In this document: positions 35,421 through 47,887 of the stretch, in pieces
How the letters are laid out: the number at the start of each line of letters is the position of its first letter
How positions within the stretch are numbered: position 1 is the stretch's first letter
NCBI GenBank assembly: GCA_051001975.1
Contig: JBPCMU010000013.1
Coordinates: forward strand, 1-64,000
From: DATAEG01 sp051001975
Lineage (GTDB): Bacteria > Actinomycetota > Actinomycetes > Mycobacteriales > Jatrophihabitantaceae
DNA: 64,000 bases
Direction of reading: 5' to 3'
Made by a program: the position numbers and the translations under genes
Notes under the pieces: model-generated
What the model was told of the DNA's origin: nothing
Seen by the model: only the letters and a program-made list of their open reading frames with translations
Databases searched by the model: none

Positions 35421-36653
35421 TCAGGCGTCGCCGTCGGAGAGTTTGAGTAGCCGATCGAGAATGTGGGCACCGTCGGCGCGCAGCCCGTTGTGCTCGTATT
35501 CGTTGGTCAGCCAGGGCCGCAACCCGCGAACCTGGCCGGCCGTCCGTTCTGACAACTCCCTGTCGACGTACGCGTCGCGGGCGTAGATCGCGGCTGCTGC
35601 AGGGACATCATTGGCGCGCAGCACCTCCGCGTCGTAGAGCCGCGGCCACTGCACCTGCGCCAATAGTTCCGCGGCCTCGGCCAGTGGCTGCAGCGCGCCG
35701 TACTCGGCGAACATCCACGGGAAGACGTGCTCACCGGTGAACAGAGTCGGGTCGCTGGCGTAGTCCTCGGGCAGCACGCGCTGCGCCGACCAGGCGGTGA
35801 CCACCCCGTCGGCGTAACAAGCCTCATGGATCGCGGCGTAGATCGGATGGGCCGCGAACGGCAGAGCCGCGTCCACGAGATGAGCGAACAGCGGCGACTC
35901 CGGGTCCAGTTCGACGATCGACCGCAACTGCGCGGCTCCGTCACTCATGCCGAGGCTCATCCCGATCTGGCGGAAGCGGCGCGACGTGAGCAAGTCACCG
36001 CCCGGCAGGGGGATCGGATCCACCCCGAGCCGGACATGCAGTTCCCGGACCCGGTCCCGATCGAGGTAGCGCGCGTAGTACCCCTCGTTGCGGCCGCGCA
36101 TCGTAGCGTAGGTCCGCCGGTACGCCTCGTCGACGTCTGCACCGATCGGCGGCAGCCCGCCGGTGAACAGTGCGCGTCGTAGTGACTGCGGCGCGATCGA
36201 CAGATAGGTGAGCACGCAGAACCCGCCGAAGGACTGGCCGAGCACGCTCCACCGGTCGACACCCAGCGCCTCTCGGACGAGTTCGGCGTCCCGGACGATC
36301 GAGTCCGCCCGGAAGTGCTGCAGATAGGCGGCCTGGGCCGACGCGGACATCCCTGGCAACCGGCCGACCGGTGTCGATCGCCCGGTTCCACGCTGATCCA
36401 GCATCAACACGCGATGGTCGACCAACGCCCGGTCCAACCAGCCCGGCGAGGTCGGGAACCGGGTCGGCCGCGGCGCCTCCGAGCCCGGGCCGCCCTCGAG
36501 GAACACCAGGAACGGTCGGTCCCGGCCGTCGCGCTCGGCGACCTCCCGGGCGAACACGGTGATCTGCTCACCGTCCGGGCGGGCATGATCCAACGGCACC
36601 CGAAGCTCGTGGTCGATCAGAACAAGGCCCGGAACGTTGATCTCGGTCGGCAT
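35421..36653 (-). CDS. Proline iminopeptidase-like alpha/beta hydrolase
   Basis: The 410-aa hydrolase of peptidase family S33 has oxyanion motif LEGGPGSEAPRP (about 52-63), DQRGTGRST (86-94) and nucleophile GQSFGG (S141). The segment YASDPTLFTGEHVFPWMF and a C-terminal NEYEHNGLRADGAHI, supplying the histidine region, fit prolyl aminopeptidases. There is no clear ribosome-binding site before the ATG. It lies between dnaA and dnaN on the opposite strand, with its promoter probably inside the oriC-like region; this placement is unusual. Confidence 0.88.
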   Translation of the reverse strand: MPTEINVPGLVLIDHELRVPLDHARPDGEQITVFAREVAERDGRDRPFLVFLEGGPGSEAPRPTRFPTSPGWLDRALVDHRVLMLDQRGTGRSTPVGRLPGMSASAQAAYLQHFRADSIVRDAELVREALGVDRWSVLGQSFGGFCVLTYLSIAPQSLRRALFTGGLPPIGADVDEAYRRTYATMRGRNEGYYARYLDRDRVRELHVRLGVDPIPLPGGDLLTSRRFRQIGMSLGMSDGAAQLRSIVELDPESPLFAHLVDAALPFAAHPIYAAIHEACYADGVVTAWSAQRVLPEDYASDPTLFTGEHVFPWMFAEYGALQPLAEAAELLAQVQWPRLYDAEVLRANDVPAAAAIYARDAYVDRELSERTAGQVRGLRPWLTNEYEHNGLRADGAHILDRLLKLSDGDA

Positions 36654-37036
36654 GAATTGATCGTGTCATCCCGCTCCGACGAGCGAGGCTTAAATCCCCC
36701 GGTAACGGATCCACACCTGTGCAGGGGCCTGTGGATGTAACTGTGGGTTAACGCACAGTCCATGGGGATGACACTGCACGCGGGTGAACCGTCCACCGAA
36801 TTACACGATCCAGACCCAGTTGCGTCCACCGCTCGTCCACAACCCGACACGCCGCCGACCTGGCCGAATCGCCGTTTCCCACAGTATCCACACCGGTGAA
36901 GATGACTACTGCAAGGATCTCTACAGGAATTCAAGAACCACACTCTCCCGCCGCGCTGCCTGTGGTGGGCATACTGTCCAGTCCCACCAGAGCGATGAGT
37001 CGGCGGCCACACCGGTCGGCGGCGAAGGAGACACAG
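36654..37036. other. oriC: Probable oriC (dnaN-proximal part)
   Basis: 383 bp without a gene, directly before dnaN. DnaA-box-like sequences: GGATCCACA 36707-36715, reverse ACATCCACA 36730-36738, reverse TAACCCACA 36742-36750, TCGTCCACA 36833-36841 and GTATCCACA 36884-36892. AT-richer patches (TTACACGATC, ACTACTGCAAGGATCTCTAC) are present. The position matches the actinobacterial dnaA-dnaN origin, here displaced from dnaA by the hydrolase gene. The strand change around this region supports the assignment. Confidence 0.75.
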
Positions 37037-38158
37037 ATGAAGTTCCGAGTCGAACGTGATGCGTTCGCCGACGCCGTCGCCTGGGCGGCACGCAGCCTGC
37101 CGGCTCGACCCACCGTCCCTGTGCTGGCCGGCGTGATGCTGGTCGCCGGCGACACGTCGCTGTCGGTGTCGACGTTCGACTACGAGGTTTCCGCGCAGGC
37201 CGATGTCGACGTCAACGTCTCCGAACCTGGTCAGGTGCTCGTCTCCGGCCGCCTTCTCGCCGACATCACCCGGGCCCTCCCGGCGCATCCCGTCGACCTG
37301 GCAACCGAAGGCTCGCGGGTGACGATCAGTTGTGGTTCGGCCCGGTTCACGCTGCCGACGATGCCGATCGAGGACTACCCACGGCTGCCGGCCATGCCCA
37401 CGACAGCCGGCACCGTCTCCAGCTCGGTGTTCGCCCAGGCGGTCGCGCAGGTCGCGGTCGCCGCCGGCCGGGACGACACCCTGCCGATGCTCACCGGTGT
37501 GCGGATGGAGATCGACGGCGAGCGGCTCACCCTCGCGGCCACCGACCGTTACCGGCTGGCCGTGCGCGAGCTGACCTGGCACCCGGCCGACCCGAGCGCG
37601 GAAAACGTTCAGGTGCTGGTCCCGGCCCGAACGCTGGCGGATGCGGCAAAGAGCCTGGTCAGCGGTGAGGACGTCACGATCGCGCTGTCCAGCAGCGGGG
37701 TCGGCGAGGGGCTGATCGGCTTCTCCGGCACCGGCCGGCGCACCACCACCCGGCTGCTCGACGCGCAGTTCCCGCCGTACCGGTCGTTGCTGCCGAACGA
37801 GTTCGCGATGACGGCCGAGATCGACACCCCAGCTCTCGTCGAGGCGGTCAAGCGGGTGTCGCTGGTTGCCGACCGAGGCACCTCGGTGCGGATGGACTTC
37901 ACCGAAGGGTCGGTGGCACTGTCCGCCGGCGGCGAGGACGAGGGTCGGGCCGAGGAGCAGCTCGAGGCATCGTTCGACGGTGCCGACCTCACGTCGGCGT
38001 TCAACCCGTCGTTCCTGCTCGACGGGTTGTCGGCACTGGACGCCGGCACGACGCGGATGTTGTTCACATCCGGTTCGAAGCCGGTCGTGCTGCGCCCGGC
38101 CGGTGAAGGCGCAGGTGCGTACACGTACCTGATCCAGCCGGTTCGCCTCCCCGGATAG
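37037..38158 (+). CDS. dnaN: DNA polymerase III beta sliding clamp
   Basis: Processivity clamp of 373 aa with three structurally repeated domains of about 120 residues. Typical parts are MKFRVERDAFADAVAWAARSLPARPTVPVLAGV at the start, RFTLPTMPIEDYPRLP in the middle, DRYRLAVREL, and the C-terminal tail YTYLIQPVRLPG, which forms part of the partner-binding pocket. ATG at 37037 with GAAGGAG upstream. Confidence 0.98.
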   Translation: MKFRVERDAFADAVAWAARSLPARPTVPVLAGVMLVAGDTSLSVSTFDYEVSAQADVDVNVSEPGQVLVSGRLLADITRALPAHPVDLATEGSRVTISCGSARFTLPTMPIEDYPRLPAMPTTAGTVSSSVFAQAVAQVAVAAGRDDTLPMLTGVRMEIDGERLTLAATDRYRLAVRELTWHPADPSAENVQVLVPARTLADAAKSLVSGEDVTIALSSSGVGEGLIGFSGTGRRTTTRLLDAQFPPYRSLLPNEFAMTAEIDTPALVEAVKRVSLVADRGTSVRMDFTEGSVALSAGGEDEGRAEEQLEASFDGADLTSAFNPSFLLDGLSALDAGTTRMLFTSGSKPVVLRPAGEGAGAYTYLIQPVRLPG

Positions 38159-38242
38159 GCCCGGTTTGACGGCGCGTGATGACGTTCATCCGGCGGCGGT
38201 AGCGTAGGTCTGTCGCATCGGGTGTCGGCATCGGAGGACAGC

Positions 38243-39148
<906 letters not shown>

Positions 39149-39184
39149 TCAGCGCCGGCACCGACCGATCGCCGCAGTTCAACC

Positions 39185-40315
39185 GTGTACGTCCGTCACC
39201 TGACGCTTGCCGACTTCCGTAGCTGGCGGCGCGTGGAGCTTGCCCTGGAGCCGGGTCCGTGCGTCCTGGTCGGACCGAACGGCCAGGGCAAGACCAACCT
39301 TGTCGAAGCCATCGGCTATCTCGCGACGCTGGGCAGCCACCGTGTCTCCGGTGACGCGGCGCTGATCCGCAGCGGCGCAGCACAAGCGATCATCGCCGCA
39401 GCCGTCGTGTCCGCCGGCCGAGAACTGGTGGTCGAGGTCGAGCTCACGGCGGGGAAGGCGAACCGGGCGCGGCTGAACCGAGGCTCCTTCGGCCGGGCCC
39501 GAGACATCCTCGGTGCAGTGCGGACCGTGCTGTTCGCGCCGGAGGATCTCGCCATCGTCCGCGGCGACCCCGGCGAACGGCGACGGTTCCTCGACGACCT
39601 CCTGGTGCAGCGCACGCCGCGGCTGGCCGGGGTGCGAGCCGACTACGACAAGGTGTTGCGCCAACGCGTCGCGCTGTTGAAGAGCGCCGGGCACAGTCGG
39701 CGATCCGGGGGCGGCAACGACCTGCGCACCCTCGACGTCTGGGACGAACATCTCGCCGAGCACGGCGGTGCCTTGCTGGCCGCTCGCATCGATCTGGTGG
39801 CCACCCTGCGTGATCCCGCTGCGGCTGCATACGCCCAGGTCGCGCCCACCTCCGCACCGCTCACGCTGCGCTACGCCAGCACCCTGCCGGCCGTCGACGC
39901 CGGCGAGACGGACGTCTCGGTGCTGTCCGCAGCGCTGCTGTCGGAGCTGGCCCGGTTGCGCCCGCAGGAGGTGGACCGCGGCGTGACGTTGGTCGGGCCA
40001 CACCGCGACGATCTGGAGCTTCGGCTCGGTGAGCTGCCGGTGCGCGGATATGCCAGCCATGGCGAATCGTGGTCGGCAGCATTGGCACTGCGCCTCGGCG
40101 GCTACGACGTGCTGTGCGCCGATGGCGCCGAGCCGATCCTGATCCTCGATGATGTCTTCGCCGAACTCGACGGGTCACGCCGGGCGCGCCTCGCCGAGGT
40201 GGCCGGACACGCCGAGCAGGTTCTCATCACCGCCGCGGTGGCCGAAGATGTACCCGAGGCGCTGCTCGGAGCACGCTTCGACGTCGACGACCAGGAGGTG
40301 CGCCGTGTGCTGTGA
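39185..40315 (+). CDS. recF: DNA replication and repair protein RecF
   Basis: SMC-like ATPase of 376 aa that loads RecA at gaps. Walker A GPNGQGKTNL is at 30-39. The signature region includes RPQEVDRGVTLVGPHRDDLEL and GESWSAALALRLGGYD, and Walker B LILDDVFAELDGSRR follows. GTG start 36 bp after gnd. Confidence 0.95.
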   Translation: MYVRHLTLADFRSWRRVELALEPGPCVLVGPNGQGKTNLVEAIGYLATLGSHRVSGDAALIRSGAAQAIIAAAVVSAGRELVVEVELTAGKANRARLNRGSFGRARDILGAVRTVLFAPEDLAIVRGDPGERRRFLDDLLVQRTPRLAGVRADYDKVLRQRVALLKSAGHSRRSGGGNDLRTLDVWDEHLAEHGGALLAARIDLVATLRDPAAAAYAQVAPTSAPLTLRYASTLPAVDAGETDVSVLSAALLSELARLRPQEVDRGVTLVGPHRDDLELRLGELPVRGYASHGESWSAALALRLGGYDVLCADGAEPILILDDVFAELDGSRRARLAEVAGHAEQVLITAAVAEDVPEALLGARFDVDDQEVRRVL

Positions 40316-40387
40316 CATTCCCACGACATTTCCGCAGCTCCGCAGGCGTCGCTGCGGCCCGGACCTGGACCTACGGTCGGCCCGGCC

Positions 40388-41020
40388 GTGAGCCGACCGC
40401 CACGCCGGGCCCCCGGCAATGCCAACGAAGGCGACTATGACGAGCCGGAGGCCGAGCCGGAATCGGACGACCTGAACGAAGGCCATGAGGGCGCGGAGCC
40501 GGCGAGCGGGATCGATTTGGCTCGGCAGGCGTTGGCCGGAGCGCAGGTGGGCTCGACAGCGCGCCGATCGACGGAGACCCGGTCGGCGCGCAAGCGCCGG
40601 ATGAACCGCTCGGCCAACCTGAGCGCCGGACGGTCCGGGTACTCCGGGCCGGGCGCGGACCTCCGCGACCCGCAGGCCGCCGGGACCGTACTCGGCGGGA
40701 TGCTTGCCGAAATGGGCTGGCAGCGGCCCCTCACCGAGGCGCGCATCTTCACCGACTGGGCGGCGCTGGTCGGGGATGAGATCGCCGCCCACTCACAGCC
40801 GGAGTCGTTGCGCGAGGGTGAACTGCGGGTCAGCGCCCAGTCGACCGCCTGGGCGACCCAGATCAGAATCCTCAGCAGCCGATTGGTGGCACGCCTGACC
40901 GCGCAACTCGGCCCGGGCGTGGTCAAGCGAGTGATTGTCAGCGGTCCGGCCGGCCCGACCTGGCGGCACGGCTACCGGACCATTCCTGGCGCCCGTGGCC
41001 CCCGGGACACCTACGGCTGA
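40388..41020 (+). CDS. DUF721 (DciA-like) family protein
   Basis: The 210-aa product (GTG start) sits between recF and gyrB, as Rv0004 does. A charged, disordered N-terminus (about 1-95) precedes a DUF721 core (GGMLAEMGWQRPLTEARIFTDWAALVGDEIAAHSQPESL to ARLTAQLGPGVVKRVIVSGP). Homologous DciA proteins act with the replicative helicase DnaB, so a role in helicase loading is a reasonable inference. Confidence 0.9.
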   Translation: MSRPPRRAPGNANEGDYDEPEAEPESDDLNEGHEGAEPASGIDLARQALAGAQVGSTARRSTETRSARKRRMNRSANLSAGRSGYSGPGADLRDPQAAGTVLGGMLAEMGWQRPLTEARIFTDWAALVGDEIAAHSQPESLREGELRVSAQSTAWATQIRILSSRLVARLTAQLGPGVVKRVIVSGPAGPTWRHGYRTIPGARGPRDTYG

Positions 41021-41208
41021 CCGTTTTGCGGTGATGCGACCGGTACTGAGCCGGTGTGGTCGGCGCCGCTGAGCGCCTCGAATGGCCGGCCTAGCGAGTC
41101 ACACCAGTACCGGGACTCCGCCCCGCCACTGCCCGTCACTCTGCGTCGTCCACAGCCGTGTTGCGCGGCCCCTCTACGTGCCGTCAGGGACTAGACTGGA
41201 GAGGTTGC

Positions 41209-41247
41209 ATCGGCGCGGAGCGCGTGAGCACCAGTCTCCGCGCCGAT
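41209..41247 (+). promoter_or_regulatory. Stem-loop in the gyrB upstream region
   Basis: Perfect 12-bp arms ATCGGCGCGGAG (41209-41220) and CTCCGCGCCGAT (41236-41247) with a 15-nt loop, 57 bp before the gyrB start. A possible -10 TAGACT is at 41192-41197. If transcription starts just after it, the stem would be in the gyrB 5' leader. No T-tract follows, so terminator action is less likely. The remainder of 41021-41304 shows no gene. Confidence 0.55.
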
Positions 41248-41304
41248 TCGTATGTGTGAGCTAGCTGGACCGGCCGAACACCGGCGGGCAGCGGATGAAG
41301 GGAT

Positions 41305-43284
41305 GTGCCTGTGGCGAAGCCGAAGGCTTACGGGGCAGAGTCGATCACCGTTCTCGAGGGACTGGAGGCGGTGCGCAAGCGGCCCGGCATGTACATCGGG
41401 TCGACGTCGGCCCGTGGCCTGCACCATCTCATCACCGAGGTCGTCGACAACGCCGTGGACGAGGCGTTGGAGGGGTTCTGTGACCGGATCGAGGTAACCC
41501 TGCTCGCCGACGGCGGCGTTCGCGTCGTGGACAACGGCCGCGGCATGCCGGTGGCGATGCACGCACAGCAGAAGAAGCCTGCCGTCGAGGTCATTCTCAC
41601 CATGCTGCACGCCGGAGGGAAGTTCAACAGCGACTCCTACGCCGTCTCCGGCGGTCTGCACGGTGTCGGCGTTTCGGTGGTAAACGCGCTGAGCAAGCGC
41701 CTCGAGGTGGACATCGACCGGGACGGCTATCACTGGAGCCAGCCCTACGTCGACCAGAAGCCGGCTGAGCCGCTGAAGCGGGGCGAGAAGACGACTCGAA
41801 CGGGCACCACCGTCACCTTCTGGGCCGACGACTCGATCTTCGAGACCGTCGAGTACTCGTGGGAGACGATCACCCGTCGCTACCAGGAGTACGCCTTCCT
41901 CAACCGGGGCCTGACCATCGTGCTGCGCGACGAGCGCCCCGCACAGGTTGCAGACGGTTCGGACGAGATTGCCTCACCGACCGCCGGACGGGAGATCACG
42001 TACTGCTATGCGAACGGAATCGCCGACTTCGTCACGCACCTGAATGCCAGCAAATCACCGATCCACAAGTCGGTCATCTACTTCACCGAAGAGGACAGGG
42101 AGCGCAAGCTCTCCCTCGAGATCGCGATGCAGTGGAATGACACGTACTCCGAGAGCGTGCACACCTTCGCCAACACGATCAACACGATCGAGGGCGGCAC
42201 CCACGAAGAGGGATTCCGCTCTGCGCTGACCACCGTGGTGAACAAGTGGGCGACGGACAAGAAGATCCTCAAGGGCGACGAGAAGCTGACCGGCGACGAT
42301 ATCCGGGAAGGCCTGGCTGCGATCGTCTCGATCAAGCTCGGCGAGCCGCAGTTCGAGGGTCAGACGAAGGGCAAGCTCGGCAACTCCGAGGCGAAGTCGT
42401 TCGTGCAAAAGGCATGCAACGAATGGCTGGCCGACTGGTTCGAGCGCAACCCGAGTGAGGGTCGCATCATCGTCACCAAGGCGAGTTCGGCGGCGCGAGC
42501 TCGCAAGGCCGCGCAGCAGGCTCGCCAGATCGCCCGGCGCAAGGGCGCGCTCGACGGCGTCGGGATGCCCGGCAAGTTGTCCGACTGCCGCTCCACCGAC
42601 CCGGAGCGCAGCGAGCTCTACATCGTCGAGGGCGACTCGGCGGGTGGTTCGGCGAAATCCGGCCGCGACTCGCTGTACCAGGCGATCCTGCCGATCCGCG
42701 GCAAGATCATCAACGTCGAGAAGGCGCGCATCGACCGGGTGCTGAAGAACACCGAGGTGCAGTCGTTGATCACCGCCCTGGGCACCGGCATCCACGACGA
42801 CTTCGACCTGGCCAAGCTGCGGTATCACAAAGTGGTGCTGATGGCCGACGCCGACGTCGACGGCCAACACATCACTACGCTGCTGCTCACGCTGCTTTTC
42901 CGGTTCATGCGGCCACTGATCGAGCACGGGCACGTCTACCTGTCGCAGCCGCCGCTCTACAAGATCAAGTGGGGCCCGAAGACGGCGCCCGACTACGCCT
43001 ACTCGGAGCGGGAGCGCGACGGGCTGATCAAGATCGGCGTCGAGGCCGGCCGCAAGCACCCCAAGGACGACGGCATCCAGCGGTACAAGGGCCTCGGTGA
43101 GATGAACGCGACCGAGCTGTGGGAAACCACCATGGACCCGGCCACCCGGGTGCTGCTGCAGGTCACCCTCGATGACGCGGCGACCGCCGACGAGCTGTTC
43201 AGCGTGTTGATGGGCGACGACGTGGAAGCACGGCGTGGCTTCATCATCCGCAACGCCAAGGACGTCCGCTTCCTCGATATCTAG
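41305..43284 (+). CDS. gyrB: DNA gyrase subunit B
   Basis: Gyrase ATPase subunit of 659 aa (GTG start; GTG at 41311 is an alternative). The GHKL ATPase domain has EGLEAVRKRPGMYIGS and NAVDEALEGFCD. The transducer follows. The TOPRIM domain has EGDSAGG (from E442) and DADVDGQHI. The C-terminal PLYK...YKGLGEMNATELWETTMDP segment is typical. It is followed 39 bp later by gyrA in the usual gyrBA operon. Confidence 0.98.
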   Translation: MPVAKPKAYGAESITVLEGLEAVRKRPGMYIGSTSARGLHHLITEVVDNAVDEALEGFCDRIEVTLLADGGVRVVDNGRGMPVAMHAQQKKPAVEVILTMLHAGGKFNSDSYAVSGGLHGVGVSVVNALSKRLEVDIDRDGYHWSQPYVDQKPAEPLKRGEKTTRTGTTVTFWADDSIFETVEYSWETITRRYQEYAFLNRGLTIVLRDERPAQVADGSDEIASPTAGREITYCYANGIADFVTHLNASKSPIHKSVIYFTEEDRERKLSLEIAMQWNDTYSESVHTFANTINTIEGGTHEEGFRSALTTVVNKWATDKKILKGDEKLTGDDIREGLAAIVSIKLGEPQFEGQTKGKLGNSEAKSFVQKACNEWLADWFERNPSEGRIIVTKASSAARARKAAQQARQIARRKGALDGVGMPGKLSDCRSTDPERSELYIVEGDSAGGSAKSGRDSLYQAILPIRGKIINVEKARIDRVLKNTEVQSLITALGTGIHDDFDLAKLRYHKVVLMADADVDGQHITTLLLTLLFRFMRPLIEHGHVYLSQPPLYKIKWGPKTAPDYAYSERERDGLIKIGVEAGRKHPKDDGIQRYKGLGEMNATELWETTMDPATRVLLQVTLDDAATADELFSVLMGDDVEARRGFIIRNAKDVRFLDI

Positions 43285-43323
43285 AGCTCTTCGGACTACG
43301 ACATACACGAGAGGTACCGATAG

Positions 43324-46341
<3,018 letters not shown>

Positions 46342-46343
46342 GG

Positions 46344-47186
46344 ATGACCGAATCCAGGCACGGCGGCGCCGATCCGTCCCGCGAGCACGACCCGCTGGCG
46401 ACGACCACCACGTTGCCAGCCGTCGGCGCGGGGCCCGGCCCTGACAGCCCGGGGCCCTACGACGGTGGTTGGGAGCAGAGCCCAGCCGGCTCGCACCGCC
46501 AGCCTCCGGCCGCGGCGGTGAATTCGTCGGGCCAGGACGGTGTCGCCTCCTATCGGGTACCTGAGCCGGTTGGGCAGCACCAACCGGTCGCGTCCTTCCA
46601 GAACGGCTACCCGGGGCCCGGCCAGGAGCCGAACACCGACGAAATCCGCGCCGCGCTCACGCCCGGCGCTCCGGCCGCCGAGCCGATGGCAGCGCCGATG
46701 CCGTCCGGGATGCCGGCCGGCGCTCCAGTTGCGGCGGCCGGCGGTGCTGTCGCAGGAGCGGCTGGCGGTGCCCGCGCCGCTCGCCCGGCGAAACGCGCTG
46801 CCGCATCCCGCGGTCCGCGCCGGACCGGTGAACGCGCGCCACGACGAGCACACCTGCAGCTCAAGCACATCGACGTCTGGTCGGTGCTTAAGCTGTCCTG
46901 CGTGCTGTCCTTCGCGCTCTTCTTCGTCTGGCTGGTCGTGGTGGGCGTGCTCTACGGCGTCCTGGACGCGACCGGCGTCTTCGACAAGGTCAACCAGACT
47001 GCGCAGACGGTGAACGACAACAGCAAGGACGTCGTCACCCCGAGTCTGGTGCTGGGTGGTGCTCTGGTGATCGGCGTCATCGACGTCGTCCTTTTCATCG
47101 TGCTCTCGACGATCGGTTCGGTCGTCTACAACCTGTGCTCCGACCTCGTCGGCGGCGTGGAGCTCACCCTTTCCGAACGGGACTGA
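46344..47186 (+). CDS. DUF3566 transmembrane protein
   Basis: The 280-aa product starts 2 bp after the gyrA stop. The N-terminal roughly 170 residues are Pro/Gly/Ala-rich and low complexity. The C-terminal DUF3566 domain contains LKHIDVWSVLKLSCVLSFALFFVWLVVVGVLYGVLD and a second hydrophobic segment LGGALVIGVIDVVLFIVLSTIGSVVYNLCSDLVGGVELTL. It corresponds to Rv0007, always downstream of gyrA in actinobacteria; function unknown, probably cell-envelope related. Confidence 0.9.
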   Translation: MTESRHGGADPSREHDPLATTTTLPAVGAGPGPDSPGPYDGGWEQSPAGSHRQPPAAAVNSSGQDGVASYRVPEPVGQHQPVASFQNGYPGPGQEPNTDEIRAALTPGAPAAEPMAAPMPSGMPAGAPVAAAGGAVAGAAGGARAARPAKRAAASRGPRRTGERAPRRAHLQLKHIDVWSVLKLSCVLSFALFFVWLVVVGVLYGVLDATGVFDKVNQTAQTVNDNSKDVVTPSLVLGGALVIGVIDVVLFIVLSTIGSVVYNLCSDLVGGVELTLSERD

Positions 47187-47267
47187 CCCGGCCCCCGTCC
47201 GGCGAGGTAACCCGGTTTGGAGCGGGTGCCGGGCCCGGCTAGGCTTGCGCAGTTCCATTGCACACCC

Positions 47268-47341
47268 GGGCCTGTAGCTCAGCTGGTTAGAGCGCATCCC
47301 TGATAAGGATGAGGCCGGAGGTTCAAGTCCTCCCAGGCCCA
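47268..47341 (+). tRNA. tRNA-Ile (anticodon GAT)
   Basis: 74 nt cloverleaf. Acceptor GGGCCTG pairs with CAGGCCC. The D-arm is CTCAGCTGGTTAGAG, the anticodon stem CATCC/GGATG with GAT anticodon, and the T-arm GGAGGTTCAAGTCCTCC. Discriminator A. CCA is not encoded. This tRNA follows gyrA-DUF3566 in most actinobacteria. Confidence 0.97.
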
Positions 47342-47407
47342 CGGCGTAGGACGCGCGTAGCGTCGGTGCGTCCGGGTTTCCCCGGCTGTGATGATGAGGA
47401 GAGTGTC

Positions 47408-47539
47408 ATGAAGAAGCTGGTCATTCTCGGCGCAGCCGTCGGCGGTCTTCTGGCCATCAGCCGACGCAAGAAGGCTGCTTCGGCCGATGCGGCGCTCTGG
47501 AACGAAGCGGTGAGCACCGCCGGCGCGGCACGCAGCTGA
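47408..47539 (+). CDS. DLW-39 family small protein
   Basis: A 43-aa membrane-associated peptide: MKKLVILGAAVGGLLAISRR, then basic KKAA and an ADAALWNEAVSTA tail. It matches the pattern of the actinobacterial DLW-39 family (conserved LW near the C-terminus) that sits between tRNA-Ile and tRNA-Ala by gyrA. GATGAGGAGAG precedes the ATG. Function unknown. Confidence 0.8.
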   Translation: MKKLVILGAAVGGLLAISRRKKAASADAALWNEAVSTAGAARS

Positions 47540-47548
47540 CACCCCCCG

Positions 47549-47621
47549 GGGGACGTAGCTCAATTGGCAGAGCACCGCCTTTGCAAGGCGGGGGTTAGGG
47601 GTTCGATTCCCCTCGTCTCCA
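47549..47621 (+). tRNA. tRNA-Ala (anticodon TGC)
   Basis: 73 nt. Acceptor GGGGACG pairs with CGTCTCC (one G-U). Anticodon stem CCGCC/GGCGG surrounds TTTGCAA with anticodon TGC. The T-arm is GGGGTTCGATTCCCC. Discriminator A is followed by an encoded CCA at 47622-47624. Confidence 0.96.
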
Positions 47622-47639
47622 CCAGTAAAAATAGGCCCT

Positions 47640-47870
47640 TCAGCGCACCCGCGGCGCATCTGCGGGCAGTTGTGCAGCCAAGCCCTGGGATAGCTGGCCC
47701 ATCGCGTGTCCGTAGCCCACTCCGTACTCGGTTTTGAGCCAGTTGACGAGCTGCATGTAGCCCTCGAGCTGTGATGTGGCGATGAGTTCCATCCAACAGC
47801 TGATTGGCTTCCCATACCGCTTCTCGATCGCGGGAAAGCTAATGCGTGCTCGCCCCGTTGGAGTGGTCAT
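47640..47870 (-). CDS. DUF4287 domain protein
   Basis: A 76-aa protein with the DUF4287 pattern: FPAIEKRYGKPISCWMELI, EGYMQLVNWLKTEYGVGYGHAMGQL. These small proteins occur alone or fused to DUF5655 domains; function unknown. It marks the left end of the accessory region, downstream of the methyltransferase gene on the same strand. Confidence 0.75.
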   Translation of the reverse strand: MTTPTGRARISFPAIEKRYGKPISCWMELIATSQLEGYMQLVNWLKTEYGVGYGHAMGQLSQGLAAQLPADAPRVR

Positions 47871-47887
47871 CCGTGAATCCTTCCGGT

